Positions 28,477-37,621 are shown, counted from the stretch's first letter. The stretch: DNA of 64,000 bases from Virgisporangium aliadipatigenens (GCF_016863615.1 NZ_BOPF01000016.1:62001-126000); one strand, 5' to 3'. Translations and numbers: made by a program. The notes: generated by a model not told the origin, from the letters alone.

Positions 28477-29037
28477 ATGGGCAACCGGGAAGATCTGCTC
28501 CACGCCGCCAAGCGCTGCCTCTACGAGAAGGGCTACGCGTTGACCACCGCGCGCGACATCGCGAACGGCGCCGGCGTCAGCCTCGCCGCGATCGGCTACC
28601 ACTACGGCTCCAAGGAGGCCCTGCTCCAGCAGGCGCTCCAGCAGGCCATCGAGGAGTGGGGCGAGGGACTGGGGCGCACGCTCGGCTCGCTCGCCGGCAC
28701 CCCGGCCGAACGCTGGGACGCGGTGGTCGCCTCGTTCCGCGCGGACAGTGCACTGTGGACGGTCCAGTTCGAGTTGCTCGCCCAGTTGGAACGCACCCCC
28801 GAGCTGCGCCGCCTCTTCGGTGACGCCAACCGTCAGGCCCGCATCGCCCTGGCGCAGCTCATCGGCGGCGCACCGGCGGGCCGGGAGGAACAGGTCGGCG
28901 CGCTCTACCAGGCGATGCTCGCCGGCCTCGCCGCGCAGTGGCTGATGGACCCGACCGACGTGCCGTCCGGCACCGACGTCATGGCGGCCATGCACGCCGT
29001 CGTCTCCACCACGTCGACCATGTCCACTGTGGACTGA
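28477..29037 (+). CDS. TetR-family transcriptional regulator
   Basis: 186 residues. The N-terminal helix-turn-helix is typical (LTTARDIANGAGVSLAAIGYHYGSKEALL). The C-terminal helical ligand domain is of the TetR_C type. Given its divergent position and the shared 60-base intergenic region, it probably represses the FAD monooxygenase gene and itself, and is released by that enzyme's substrate. The last codons contain a copy of the dispersed palindrome, encoding STVD at the very C-terminus. Confidence 0.88.
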   Translation: MGNREDLLHAAKRCLYEKGYALTTARDIANGAGVSLAAIGYHYGSKEALLQQALQQAIEEWGEGLGRTLGSLAGTPAERWDAVVASFRADSALWTVQFELLAQLERTPELRRLFGDANRQARIALAQLIGGAPAGREEQVGALYQAMLAGLAAQWLMDPTDVPSGTDVMAAMHAVVSTTSTMSTVD

Positions 29038-29041
29038 CCGG

Positions 29042-29560
29042 CTACGGGCTGCCGATCGGCGTGCAGACCACGGTGTCGCCGCGCAGCACGGGATCGTCGA
29101 CACCGCAGCGCGGGTAGAGCCGGACGGCGGGCCGTTCCTCGCCCGGCACGATCAGGCACGGCAGCCGCCCGAGCGCGGCGAACGCGGCCAGGTCCCGCTC
29201 GTCCACGGTGGCCGTGTACTCGACGCCGCGCAGGGTGCCGGCGGGCAGCTCCAGATCGAGCGTCAGCACGTGCCACTGCGGTTCATGGCGGACGATCCGG
29301 GCGACGGCGCGCACACCCACGTCGTCGAGCCGCCGGTCGAGCGCCTCCTCCTCGTCGGCCAGCGCGTTCGCCGACCGGTTGAAGGTCCAGACGGCGAGGC
29401 CGATCGTGAGCAGCAGCAGCCCGGCCACGCCGAGGAACGTCCCCACGCCCGCCGCGTCGTTGACGGAGCACGCGATGCAGGAGACGACCGTGCCGGCGCC
29501 GGCGAGCAGGGTGAGGGCCGCCGGTAGCCGCGCGCCGGCGACGCGCCGTTCAGGCGGCAT
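29042..29560 (-). CDS. Small membrane protein, paralogue of its upstream neighbour
   Basis: 172 residues. Two N-terminal membrane helices (LPAALTLLAGAGTVVSCIAC and FLGVAGLLLLTIGLAVWTF) are followed by a soluble domain (RHEPQWHVLTLDLELPAGTLRG to VRLYPRCGVDDPVLRGD). The same layout and the motifs LDLELP, LGRLPC and RLYPRC recur in the adjacent gene, so this is a tandem duplicate. Function unknown. It overlaps the upstream gene by 11 bases and is likely translated from the same mRNA. Confidence 0.75.
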   Translation of the reverse strand: MPPERRVAGARLPAALTLLAGAGTVVSCIACSVNDAAGVGTFLGVAGLLLLTIGLAVWTFNRSANALADEEEALDRRLDDVGVRAVARIVRHEPQWHVLTLDLELPAGTLRGVEYTATVDERDLAAFAALGRLPCLIVPGEERPAVRLYPRCGVDDPVLRGDTVVCTPIGSP

Positions 29561-30098
29561 AGGGGATCAGGGTCAGCGGCTCGCCCTGCAGCACGTCGAT
29601 GTCGGCATCGCAGCGCGGGTACACGCGCACGTTCGGGGGCTCGTCCGGCGTGACGACGCACGGCATGCGCCCGAGCGTGGTGAACCGCGGCAGGTCGATC
29701 CCCGGCACCAGCGCCCGGTAGCGCAGCCCGTTCCGGGTGCCCTCGGGCAGCTCCAGGGTGAGCGTCAGCACCAGCCACACCAACCGCGCCGACGGCGGAA
29801 CGTGCGCCGGCGCCTCGTAGGCGAGAATCCGCGCGGTGCCCCGCACGCCGTCCTCCGCGAACCGCCGGTCGAGCGCCACGAGGGCCGGCGACGTGAATTG
29901 CACCCGGCGCAATGCCCAGAACCCCAGGAAGATGCAGGCGACCATCGGCACGCCGTAGGCGAGCGGGGCGAACACGTTGTCGGTGTCGGAGCCCCACAAC
30001 CCGACACAGGCGACGATCGTCACGATGCCGGCGATGACGGCCAGCAAACCGATGAGCCCCGTGACCCGCGAACCGGCGGGGCGGTCCTCCGCGCGCAT
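29550..30098 (-). CDS. Small membrane protein, first of a paralogous pair
   Basis: 182 residues from the ATG at 30098. Two membrane helices (VTGLIGLLAVIAGIVTIVAC and LAYGVPMVACIFLGFWAL) precede a soluble domain with LTLTLELPEGTRNGLRY, LGRMPCVV and VRVYPRCDADIDVLQGE, matching the downstream gene. No enzymatic motif is visible; the soluble half may be a small beta-barrel-like domain exposed to one side of the membrane. Upstream in-frame starts are possible but have weaker contexts. Confidence 0.72.
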   Translation of the reverse strand: MRAEDRPAGSRVTGLIGLLAVIAGIVTIVACVGLWGSDTDNVFAPLAYGVPMVACIFLGFWALRRVQFTSPALVALDRRFAEDGVRGTARILAYEAPAHVPPSARLVWLVLTLTLELPEGTRNGLRYRALVPGIDLPRFTTLGRMPCVVTPDEPPNVRVYPRCDADIDVLQGEPLTLIPYAA

Positions 30099-30180
30099 CA
30101 GGCCACCATAGGGACCGCGGGCAAACGCGCCCACCCGTTGCGCACCGCGGCCTCTTCCCGACCGGCGGGCCGAGGTACCG

Positions 30181-30651
30181 TCAGCGCTCCTCGACCGGCC
30201 CGAGGACCGGCTTCACGTCGATGATCGGCGTGCCGTCGATCGCCTCCAGCGCATCCACCCGCACCCGCAGCCCCTCGACCGCCAGAACGGTGACCCGGTG
30301 CAGGCCGACCGGGTTCGGACGGTCGGGCGCGCGCGTCGTGAAGACCCCGGTGGGCGCGCGGGACGGATCCGAGCGCGGGCGCACCGTGAGCGTGCTCCGG
30401 TCGGCCCGGTGCAACCAGGTCAGCACGACGATCCGCGCGCCGGGTGCGAGACCGGTGAGGCCGTCGCGCACGTTCTCGTCGAAGACCAGCCACGCCTCCG
30501 GCGCGCCCTCGTCCGGCTGGCGCGGCGCGCCGTGGCGGACGGTCAGCGTCGACTCGACCCGCCCGATCGGCCACAACTCACAGCCACCAGGCACCCCGCC
30601 CTGAGCGGTCTCCCCGCCCGACGGCCCGGCCGCGCCGCCCGGCGCGCTCAC
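30181..30651 (-). CDS. trmO: TrmO-type tRNA methyltransferase
   Basis: 156 residues. Motifs of the TrmO (VirR/YaeB) family are present: LWPIGRVES at the start of the beta-barrel, FTTRAPDRPNPVGLHRV in the SAM-binding region and DGTPIIDVKP near the end. TrmO N6-methylates t6A37 in certain tRNAs using S-adenosylmethionine. Shorter than E. coli TrmO because the C-terminal extension is absent, as in many archaeal and actinobacterial members. The start ATG overlaps the upstream gene's stop (ATGA), implying coupling. Confidence 0.85.
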   Translation of the reverse strand: MSAPGGAAGPSGGETAQGGVPGGCELWPIGRVESTLTVRHGAPRQPDEGAPEAWLVFDENVRDGLTGLAPGARIVVLTWLHRADRSTLTVRPRSDPSRAPTGVFTTRAPDRPNPVGLHRVTVLAVEGLRVRVDALEAIDGTPIIDVKPVLGPVEER

Positions 30652-31121
30652 GCCGCACCGCCCGGAAGGCCGGTCACGCCCGGCGCGCCGCCGCCGGGCG
30701 CGCCGCCGTCGGGAGCGCCGGCGAGGATCCGGTCGAGGAGCGTGCGCAACGCGACCCGATCCCCGTCCCGTCCCCCCTCGCCGATGACCGTCCGCGCCCG
30801 ATCCGGCCGCAACCGCACCCCCGTCACCAGCGCCCGCACCGACCCCGGCACGCTGAGGATGTAGAACTCCCCGTCCGCACCGACCGCCATCGCCTCATCG
30901 CCGTGCAGGTACCAGCCGTGCAGCCCGGTCCGGTACCGCTGCCGCCCGTCGTAGGAACGGGCCCGCAGCGGCACCGGCGCGATGCCCTTCTCCAGCGCGG
31001 CCCGGACGAAGTCCGTCAGCATCTCGCGCGCCCGCCGGGTCTCGGCCTCCTCGCGGCGTTCGAGGTCCCGGGCGTGGGCGCTGATCGCCTGGCCCCGCCG
31101 TGCCGCCCAGTCCGGATCCAT
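30648..31121 (-). CDS. Conserved hypothetical protein upstream of trmO
   Basis: 157 residues. An N-terminal charged helix (RDLERREEAETRRAREML) is followed by a compact domain with KGIAPVPLRARSYDGRQRY and GLHGWYLHGDEAMAVGADGEFYIL, then a Gly/Ala/Pro-rich tail (PDGGAPGGGAPG). No known motif or membrane segment. It is translationally coupled to trmO by a four-base overlap. Function not recognised. Confidence 0.7.
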   Translation of the reverse strand: MDPDWAARRGQAISAHARDLERREEAETRRAREMLTDFVRAALEKGIAPVPLRARSYDGRQRYRTGLHGWYLHGDEAMAVGADGEFYILSVPGSVRALVTGVRLRPDRARTVIGEGGRDGDRVALRTLLDRILAGAPDGGAPGGGAPGVTGLPGGAA

Positions 31122-31134
31122 GCCGGCCAGCCTC

Positions 31135-32346
31135 TCACGCCGGGGAGGGCTCCCAGGTCACCAGGAGGGAGTGGACACCGTAGATGTTCATGTCGGTGCG
31201 CAGCGGCACCTGCTCGGCCGGCACCGCCAGCCGCAGCGTCGGGAACCGCCGCAGCAACCCCTCGATCCCGGCCCGCAGCTCGATGCGCGCCAGCTGCGCC
31301 CCGAGGCACTGGTGAATCCCGTGCCCGAACGCCACGTGCCCGCGCGCCTTGCGCCGCACGTCCAGGGCGTCCGGATGCTCGAAGCGCCGCGGGTCCCGGT
31401 TGGCGGCCAGCAGCGACACGACGACCGTCGAGCCCGCGCGGATCGTCTCGCCGCCGAGTTCCAGGTCCTCGGTGGCGTACCGGTAGAAGATGTCGGCCAC
31501 CGACAGGTAGCGGAGCAGTTCCTCCACGGCGTCCGGGACCAGGTCCGGGTTCGCCCGCAGGTCGGCCAGCTGGTCCGGATTTTCCAGCAGGGCGAACGTC
31601 CCGAGCGAAAGCATGTTCGCCGTCGTCTCGTGACCCGCGAGCAGCAGGAGGAACGCGGCGCCGGTCAGCTCCTCGATGCTCAGATCCTCCTGGCGGGCCA
31701 GGTCGGAGAGGATGTCGTCGCCCGGTTCGGCGCGCTTGCGGGTGACCAGCTCGGCGAGGTACCCGGTCAGTCCCAGGTAGGCCGCCATTTTCTGTTCGAT
31801 CGGCTGGTCCTTCACCATGAACTGCGCCGAGTCGGCCTGGAACCGGTCCCGGTCCCCGTACGGCACCCCGAGCAGTTCGCAGATCACCAGCACCGGCACC
31901 GGCAGCGCGAACTCCTTCACCAGGTCGACCGGCGGCGTCAGCCCGGCCAGATGCTCCAGCTGCCGTTCGGTGACGGCGACGATGCTCGCCTCCAGCGCCT
32001 TCATCCGCCGCGCGGTGAACGCCCCGGTGAGCCGCCGGCGCAGCCGCGTGTGGTCGGGCGGATCCATGGCGATGAACACGCCCGGGATCTGCGGCGACGG
32101 TTCGGTCGGAACGGGCATGTCGGGGACCTCGTACGGCACGTGCAGCACCCCGATGTCCTGCCGCGAACTGAACCGGGTGTCGGCCATCATCTGGCGCACC
32201 TCCTCGTAGCCGGTGACGAGCCAACCCTGGTGCCCGCCGTGGAACGTCATCGGGCTGACCGGGCGGGCGTCGCGGGTCGCGGTGATCCCGCGCGGCGGGT
32301 CGAACGGTCCGGCGTCGCGGTCCATGGGTAGTCCGTTCAGGCTCAT
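31135..32346 (-). CDS. Cytochrome P450
   Basis: 403 residues, the usual length of soluble bacterial P450s. The I-helix oxygen-binding motif is AGHETTAN (~residue 235), the ExxR motif lies in EELLRY (~273), and the haem-binding loop FGHGIHQCLG (~341) contains the Cys ligand. It should hydroxylate a small hydrophobic substrate with electrons from ferredoxin; no ferredoxin gene is adjacent. The gene is divergent from a SARP-type regulator with a five-fold 12-base repeat in between, so it is a likely target of that regulator. ATG start at 32346; an extended upstream start would read through the repeats. Confidence 0.92.
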   Translation of the reverse strand: MSLNGLPMDRDAGPFDPPRGITATRDARPVSPMTFHGGHQGWLVTGYEEVRQMMADTRFSSRQDIGVLHVPYEVPDMPVPTEPSPQIPGVFIAMDPPDHTRLRRRLTGAFTARRMKALEASIVAVTERQLEHLAGLTPPVDLVKEFALPVPVLVICELLGVPYGDRDRFQADSAQFMVKDQPIEQKMAAYLGLTGYLAELVTRKRAEPGDDILSDLARQEDLSIEELTGAAFLLLLAGHETTANMLSLGTFALLENPDQLADLRANPDLVPDAVEELLRYLSVADIFYRYATEDLELGGETIRAGSTVVVSLLAANRDPRRFEHPDALDVRRKARGHVAFGHGIHQCLGAQLARIELRAGIEGLLRRFPTLRLAVPAEQVPLRTDMNIYGVHSLLVTWEPSPA

Positions 32347-32358
32347 GGCGATCCTTCC

Positions 32359-32418
32359 GTGGCAACCGATGTGGCAATCGAAGTGGCAACCGATGTGGCG
32401 GCCGTTGTGGTCGTCGAT
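32359..32418. repeat. Five 12-base tandem repeats between the P450 and SARP genes
   Basis: GTGGCAACCGAT at 32359 is followed without gap by GTGGCAATCGAA (32371), GTGGCAACCGAT (32383), GTGGCGGCCGTT (32395) and GTGGTCGTCGAT (32407). The array lies 13 bases before the P450 ATG on the minus strand and 80 bases before the SARP gene. SARP regulators bind direct repeats near promoters, which makes this a candidate binding array. The 12-base period is longer than the typical 11. Confidence 0.8.
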
Positions 32419-32498
32419 ACGGCCACGCTCGCGGAGGGCTCTGACACCGGGCTGACACGGGACGGCCACCGGCGACACAGGGGTGGCACAATCGCCGC

Positions 32499-35400
32499 GT
32501 GCAGATCGGGGTGCTCGGATCCTTCGAGGTCCGGACGGGGGAGGGGACCCCGGTCGACGTGCCGGGTGCCCGGTTGCGCGCACTGCTGATCGCCCTCGCG
32601 CTCGATCCCGGCCACGTGGTCGCCAAGGCGACGCTCGTCGACTGGATCTGGGGCGAGCAGCCGCCCGCCGACGCGGCCAACGCCCTGCAGCGCCTGGTCT
32701 CCCGGCTGCGCAAGATCCTGCCGGACGGCGTCGTCGAGGGGCACGCCAACGGCTACCGCCTCAACGTCGCGCCCGACGACGTCGACGCCGTCCGCTTCGA
32801 ACGCCTCCTCGCCCGGGCCCGCGCCGACGACGATCCCCGGCGGCTGCGCGCGGCGCTGGACCTGTGGCGCGGCGCGGCGATGCAGGACGCCGGCCCGCTG
32901 GAGAGCGAGGCGTTCGACGCGGCGGCCACCCGGCTCGAAGGCCTGCGGCTCGCCGCCCTGGAGGACCGCTTCGACGCGGAGCTCGGGGAGATCGCGGAGA
33001 TCGGCCACGGCGACGGTGCCGCGCTGGTGACGGAGCTGACCGACCTGGTGGCCGCCCACCCGGTGCGCGAACGCCTCGTCGCCGCCCTGATGCGCGCACT
33101 CGTCGCGACCGGCCGCGACACCGAGGCGCTGCTGGTGTACCAGCGCACCCGCGAGACGCTGGCCGACACGCTCGGCGTCGATCCCGCACCGGAGCTGACC
33201 GCCCTGCACGTGGCGCTGCTGCGCGGCGAGGTGAGCCGCCGCGACGAACGCCCGCGCAGCAACCTGCGCGCCGAGCTGACCAGCTACATCGGCAAGGACG
33301 GGGACATCGCCGCCGTTCGGGAGCTGATCGGCGCGCACCGGCTCACCACCCTCGTCGGGCCGGGCGGCACCGGCAAGACGCGGCTCGCCACGGAGACCGC
33401 GCGCACGCTGCTCGACGACGTTCCGGACGGGATCCGGCTGGTCGAACTGGCCGGCATCGGCGTCGAGGACGACATCGCCCAGACCACCCTCGCCGCGCTG
33501 GGCCTGCGGGACGCGCTGCTCGGCGAGGCCCCCGACGCGGAGCCGGTCGAACGGGTCGTCGCCGCCCTGCGCGAGCGGGACGCGCTCCTGGTGCTGGACA
33601 ACTGTGAACACGTCATCGAGGCCGCGGCGACGTTCGCCCACAGGCTCCTGGGGGAGTGTCGACGGCTCCGGATCGTCGCGACGAGCAGGGAGCCGCTCGG
33701 CATCATCGGGGAAGCTCTCTGGCCGGTCGCGCCGCTGGTCCTGCCGGCGGAGGACGCCGACCCGGACGCGATCGAGGCCTCGCCGGCGGTCCGGCTGCTG
33801 CGGGACCGGGCCGGCGCGGTCCGCAAAGATCTCGGGACCGACGCCCGTACCTCCGCGACGTTGGCCCGGATCTGCCGCGCCCTCGACGGCATGCCTCTGG
33901 CGGTCGAACTGGCAGCCGCCCGGCTGCGCACCATGTCCCTCGACCAGCTCGCCGGCCGGCTGGACGACCGCTTCCGTCTGCTCACCGGCGGCAGCCGCAC
34001 CGCCCTGCCCCGGCACCGCACGCTGCGGGCGATGGTCGACTGGAGCTGGGAACTGCTCACCGACGCCGAACGCGCGGTCCTGCGCCGGCTCTCGGTCTTC
34101 CCCGGCGGGGCGGCCCTGGAGGCGGCCGAACGGGTCTGCGCCGGCGACCCGGTCGAGCCGGCCGACGTCGAGGAACTGCTCACCGCGCTCACCGAGAAGT
34201 CCCTGGTGGTGGCCGAGGGCGACGAGGCGCCGCGGTACCGGATGCTCGGCACGATCAAGGAGTACGCGCAGCTGCGCCTCGCGGAGGCGGGCGAGTCGGA
34301 GGAGACGCGCCGGGCGCACCTGCGCTGGTTCATCGCGCTCGCCGAGGAGGCCGATCCGCACCTGCGCCGCGCCGAGCAGCTCGAGTGGCTCGCCGCGCTG
34401 GCGGCCGAGCACGACAACCTGACGGCCGCGATGCGGGGTGCGCTGGCGGCCGGCGAGGCGGACGGGGCGATGCGCCTCGCCGCCGCGGCCGGCTGGTACT
34501 GGTGGCTCGCCGGGCACAAGGCCGAGGGCAACGAGCTGGTCACGGCGGCGGCCGCGGTGCCCGGCGAGGTCCCCGACGAGGTGCGGGCGGTGGTGTACTC
34601 GTTCGTCGCGCAGTTCCTCACCTCCGGGCTCGGCGATCAGTTCGTGGCCCAGGAGTGGATCCATAAGGCGTTCGCGTTCAGCCGTTCCGGTCGCGGAGCT
34701 CACCCCGCGCTCCGGATAGCCGCTTCGTTGGAACGCCTTGTGCGGGAGCCCTCGGACGCGCTCGACGCGTTCGTGCCGCTGCTCGACGACGAGGACCCGT
34801 GGGTGCGCGCGCTCGGCCGGCTGCACCTCGGCAAGATGCGCACCATGCTCGGGCACGGTGCCGAGGAGGCCGAGGCCTATCTGCGCGCGGCGCTGGCCGA
34901 GTTCCGGGCGCTGGGGGAGCGGTGGGGCATCTCGTTCGCCCTGACCGAACTGGCGAACTGGATCGCCGTACGCGGTGACTTCGCCGGTGCGTGCGCCCTG
35001 TACGAGGAGGCGGTGGCGGTCGTTCTGGAGTTCGGCGCGGTCGACGACGTGGCGCGGATCCGGGCCCGGCAGGCCCAGCTGTACCGGCTGCTGGGCGACG
35101 CGGAGGCGAGTGCGGCGGCGATGAGTGAGGCGGAGCGCGCCGCGGCCCGGGTCGCGTGGCCGAACACCCTGGCCGAGGTGGCCCTCTCCAAGGCGGCACT
35201 GGCCCGCTGGAACGGCGACGCGGCGCAGGCCCGCCGGGAGTTGGACGTGGCGACCCGGCTGCTGGGCGCCGACGCCGACGGGGCGAACATCCGCGGCGTG
35301 CTGGAGGACCTGCGCGCCTACGTGACCGACGATCTCGACCGGGCCCGGGGCCATCGGGTCGCGGCCTTCCGCGCGGCGACCGAGGCGGGGCACCCGTCCC

Positions 35401-35645
35401 TCATCGCACAGGTGCTCGTCGGCGTGGCGGATCTGGCGCTGCGGCGGGACGAACCCGAACAGGCCGCGCGGCTGCTCGGAGCGAGCACGGCCCTGCGCGG
35501 CCTGCCGAACCGTTCCGAGCCGGACGCGGAACGGATCGAGGCGGAGGTGCGGCGTCGCCTCGGTGCTGAGCGCTTCACCGAGGCGACCCGGGAGGGGAGT
35601 GCGGCGGCCTGGCACGACCTCGCCACGCTCACCCTCGCTTGTTGA
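32499..35645 (+). CDS. SARP/AfsR-type regulator: BTAD, NB-ARC and TPR
   Basis: 1048 residues. Residues 1-90 form the OmpR-like winged helix of SARPs (GSFEVRTGEG, RALLIALALDPG, LQRLVSRLRKILP, GYRLNV). The bacterial transcription activation domain runs to ~245. An NB-ARC ATPase follows: P-loop GPGGTGKTR (~287), VLDNCEHV as Walker B, and GMPLAVELAAARL. The C-terminal third is TPR-like. Such regulators switch on secondary-metabolite genes in response to ATP or ligand. Divergent from the P450, convergent with the ABC exporter, whose 3' end it overlaps by 17 bases. GTG start at 32499. Confidence 0.92.
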   Translation: MQIGVLGSFEVRTGEGTPVDVPGARLRALLIALALDPGHVVAKATLVDWIWGEQPPADAANALQRLVSRLRKILPDGVVEGHANGYRLNVAPDDVDAVRFERLLARARADDDPRRLRAALDLWRGAAMQDAGPLESEAFDAAATRLEGLRLAALEDRFDAELGEIAEIGHGDGAALVTELTDLVAAHPVRERLVAALMRALVATGRDTEALLVYQRTRETLADTLGVDPAPELTALHVALLRGEVSRRDERPRSNLRAELTSYIGKDGDIAAVRELIGAHRLTTLVGPGGTGKTRLATETARTLLDDVPDGIRLVELAGIGVEDDIAQTTLAALGLRDALLGEAPDAEPVERVVAALRERDALLVLDNCEHVIEAAATFAHRLLGECRRLRIVATSREPLGIIGEALWPVAPLVLPAEDADPDAIEASPAVRLLRDRAGAVRKDLGTDARTSATLARICRALDGMPLAVELAAARLRTMSLDQLAGRLDDRFRLLTGGSRTALPRHRTLRAMVDWSWELLTDAERAVLRRLSVFPGGAALEAAERVCAGDPVEPADVEELLTALTEKSLVVAEGDEAPRYRMLGTIKEYAQLRLAEAGESEETRRAHLRWFIALAEEADPHLRRAEQLEWLAALAAEHDNLTAAMRGALAAGEADGAMRLAAAAGWYWWLAGHKAEGNELVTAAAAVPGEVPDEVRAVVYSFVAQFLTSGLGDQFVAQEWIHKAFAFSRSGRGAHPALRIAASLERLVREPSDALDAFVPLLDDEDPWVRALGRLHLGKMRTMLGHGAEEAEAYLRAALAEFRALGERWGISFALTELANWIAVRGDFAGACALYEEAVAVVLEFGAVDDVARIRARQAQLYRLLGDAEASAAAMSEAERAAARVAWPNTLAEVALSKAALARWNGDAAQARRELDVATRLLGADADGANIRGVLEDLRAYVTDDLDRARGHRVAAFRAATEAGHPSLIAQVLVGVADLALRRDEPEQAARLLGASTALRGLPNRSEPDAERIEAEVRRRLGAERFTEATREGSAAAWHDLATLTLAC

Positions 35646-36369
35646 ACGTCTTCCGCGCCCACAGGTAGCCGACCAGCGCGATGCCGACGCACCACGCGAC
35701 AGCGGCGATCGCGTGCGAGGTCGACGGGCTGCCGTCGAACAGCCCGCGCAGCGTCTCGATGATCGGCGTGAACGGCTGGTACTGCGCGAACTGCCGCGCC
35801 CCCGGCCCCATCTTCTCGGCGGGCACGATCGCACTGCTGAGGAACGGCAGCATGATCAGCGGCACCGTCGCGAACCCGGCCGACTCCGGCGTCTTCGCGG
35901 CCAGCCCCATGGCGATGGTGAGCCAACTGACCGCGAGGACGGCCAGCAGCAGCACCCCGATCACGGCCAGCCACTGCGCGAACGACGCCGCCGGCCGGAA
36001 CCCCAGGAGGAACGCCACCCCGAGAATGGCGGCCAGCGCCACCGTCGTGCGCACCACGGTCGACACGACGTGTCCGGTCAGCACCGCGCTGCGGGACACG
36101 TCCATCACCTTGAACCGGTTGATGATCCCCTTGGTCATGTCCGAGTTGACGGCCGTCGCCGTGGCGCTGAGCCCGTAGGAGAGCGCCATCATGAGCATGC
36201 CCGGGGTGGCGTAGTCGATGTAGTCGTCGCCGACACTGAACGCGTCGCCGAAGACGTACACGAAAATCAGCATCATCACGATGGGGAACAGGACCGCGTT
36301 GAAGATCGCGACCGGATTGCGCACGGTGTGCGTGACGTTGCGCCGGACCATGACCGTGGTGCTGCTCAT
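35629..36369 (-). CDS. ABC-2 type permease, DrrB-like
   Basis: 246 residues with six hydrophobic segments. MLMMALSYGLSATATAVNSDM and FATVPLIMLPFLSSAIVPAEKM are characteristic of the ABC-2 drug-export permeases of the DrrB type. With the ATPase immediately upstream it forms a two-gene efflux pump, expected to export a hydrophobic drug or lipid. The start overlaps the ATPase stop by four bases (ATGA). Confidence 0.9.
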   Translation of the reverse strand: MSSTTVMVRRNVTHTVRNPVAIFNAVLFPIVMMLIFVYVFGDAFSVGDDYIDYATPGMLMMALSYGLSATATAVNSDMTKGIINRFKVMDVSRSAVLTGHVVSTVVRTTVALAAILGVAFLLGFRPAASFAQWLAVIGVLLLAVLAVSWLTIAMGLAAKTPESAGFATVPLIMLPFLSSAIVPAEKMGPGARQFAQYQPFTPIIETLRGLFDGSPSTSHAIAAVAWCVGIALVGYLWARKTFNKRG

Positions 36370-37307
36370 CGGTTGACCTCCGTAGCCTTCTGGCCCGTCA
36401 GGGAAAGAAAAACGTCGTCGAGGTCCGGCGTGTGCACCGAGAACTCCTCGACCTCGATCGCGTACTCGTCGAGCCGTTCCAGCAGCCCGCGCAACGCCCT
36501 GATCCCGCTGTCGCCCGGCACCCGCAGCGAAAGCTCCTCCTCGTCCGGCGTCGACCCGGCGAGCACCCGCGCCGCGGCGGCCAACCGCGCGGCATCGGCG
36601 AACCGCAGCCGGATGTGCCCGCCCGGGACCATTCGCTTGAGTTCGGCCGGCGTGCCCTCGGCGACGATCCGCCCCTGATCGAGAACGGCCACCCGGTCCG
36701 CGAGCTGGTCCGCCTCCTCGAGATACTGCGTGGTCAGGAAAATGGTCATGCCGTCGGCGACCAGCTCCCGCACGATGCTCCACATCGTCCGGCGGCTGCG
36801 CGGATCTAGCCCGGTGGTCGGCTCGTCGAGAAAAATGACCCGCGGCCTACCCACCAACGTCATCGCGAGATCGAGCTTGCGCCGCATCCCGCCGGAGTAG
36901 GTGGTGGTGAGCTTGTTCGCCGCTTCCGCCAGGTCGAACCTCTCCAGCAGCTCCCCGACGACCCGCTTCGACTCGCTCCTGCCCAGACGCTGCAGATCGG
37001 CCATGAGCTGGAGGTTCTCCGCGCCGGTCAGCAGATCGTCGACGGACGCGAACTGCCCCGTCACCCCGATCGCCGCCCGCACAGGCTTGGTGTCGGAGTC
37101 GATGTCGTGGCCGGCGACGCTGATCGTGCCGGCGTCGGCGCGGAGCAGGGTGGTCAGGATGTTGACGGTGGTGGTCTTGCCGGCACCGTTCGGGCCGAGC
37201 AGGGAGAAGACCGTGCCGGCACGCACATTGACGTCGATGCCGTCGAGCACGACCCGTTCCCCGTAGGCCTTACGCAGGCCGTTCGCGGAGATCGCTAGCT
37301 GTGTCAT
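36366..37307 (-). CDS. ABC transporter ATPase, DrrA-like
   Basis: 313 residues. Walker A GPNGAGKTTT, Q-loop VTGQFASVD, signature YSGGMRRKLDLAMTL, Walker B VIFLDEPTTGLD and H-loop FLTTQYLEEAD, in order. The C-terminal ~80-residue regulatory domain (VHTPDLDDVFLSLTG) is that of the DrrA/CcmA drug-resistance subfamily. It powers the adjacent DrrB-like permease. The ATG at 37307 is preferred over a start ten codons upstream because family members begin close to the first beta-strand. Confidence 0.9.
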   Translation of the reverse strand: MTQLAISANGLRKAYGERVVLDGIDVNVRAGTVFSLLGPNGAGKTTTVNILTTLLRADAGTISVAGHDIDSDTKPVRAAIGVTGQFASVDDLLTGAENLQLMADLQRLGRSESKRVVGELLERFDLAEAANKLTTTYSGGMRRKLDLAMTLVGRPRVIFLDEPTTGLDPRSRRTMWSIVRELVADGMTIFLTTQYLEEADQLADRVAVLDQGRIVAEGTPAELKRMVPGGHIRLRFADAARLAAAARVLAGSTPDEEELSLRVPGDSGIRALRGLLERLDEYAIEVEEFSVHTPDLDDVFLSLTGQKATEVNR

Positions 37308-37384
37308 GCCGGGAACTGTGGCGGGCGTTGCTGACACGCCTCCGCCTCGGTCCTGACACGCCCCCTGTCACGCCGCGCGCCGCC

Positions 37385-37621
37385 TCAGTAGGCGAGCCCG
37401 TACCACGAGGTCTCACCCATCCGGCACCACTCGTCAAGCCCACGGAAACCCTGCCCCACAAGGCACGCCTTGGCGACGACCCGCAGCCGCTCGCTCCCCG
37501 CACCGGCCGGCCCGAGATCCGCCGTGTACACCACGTCGCTGTCCGTCGGCACATCGAACACCCGCAACACCCACCGCCCCGTCTCCGCCCGAACCGACAC
37601 CACAGGCCTGCGCGTCGCCAT
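37385..37621 (-). CDS. Small hypothetical protein divergent from GntR
   Basis: 78 residues from an ATG with GAGGAG six bases upstream. It begins ATRRPVVSVRAETGRW and contains LRVFDVPTDSDVV, with a C-terminal WYGLAY. A 58-base stretch of this gene (37529-37586) recurs exactly at 38975-39032 without the rest of the gene. Function unknown. Confidence 0.6.
   Translation of the reverse strand: MATRRPVVSVRAETGRWVLRVFDVPTDSDVVYTADLGPAGAGSERLRVVAKACLVGQGFRGLDEWCRMGETSWYGLAY
37529..37586. repeat. 58-base direct repeat, copy 1
   Basis: Identical over all 58 bases to 38975-39032 in the same orientation. Here it lies inside the small hypothetical gene. The two copies flank the GntR gene and a degraded region, which points to segmental duplication or recombination. 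Confidence 0.9.
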
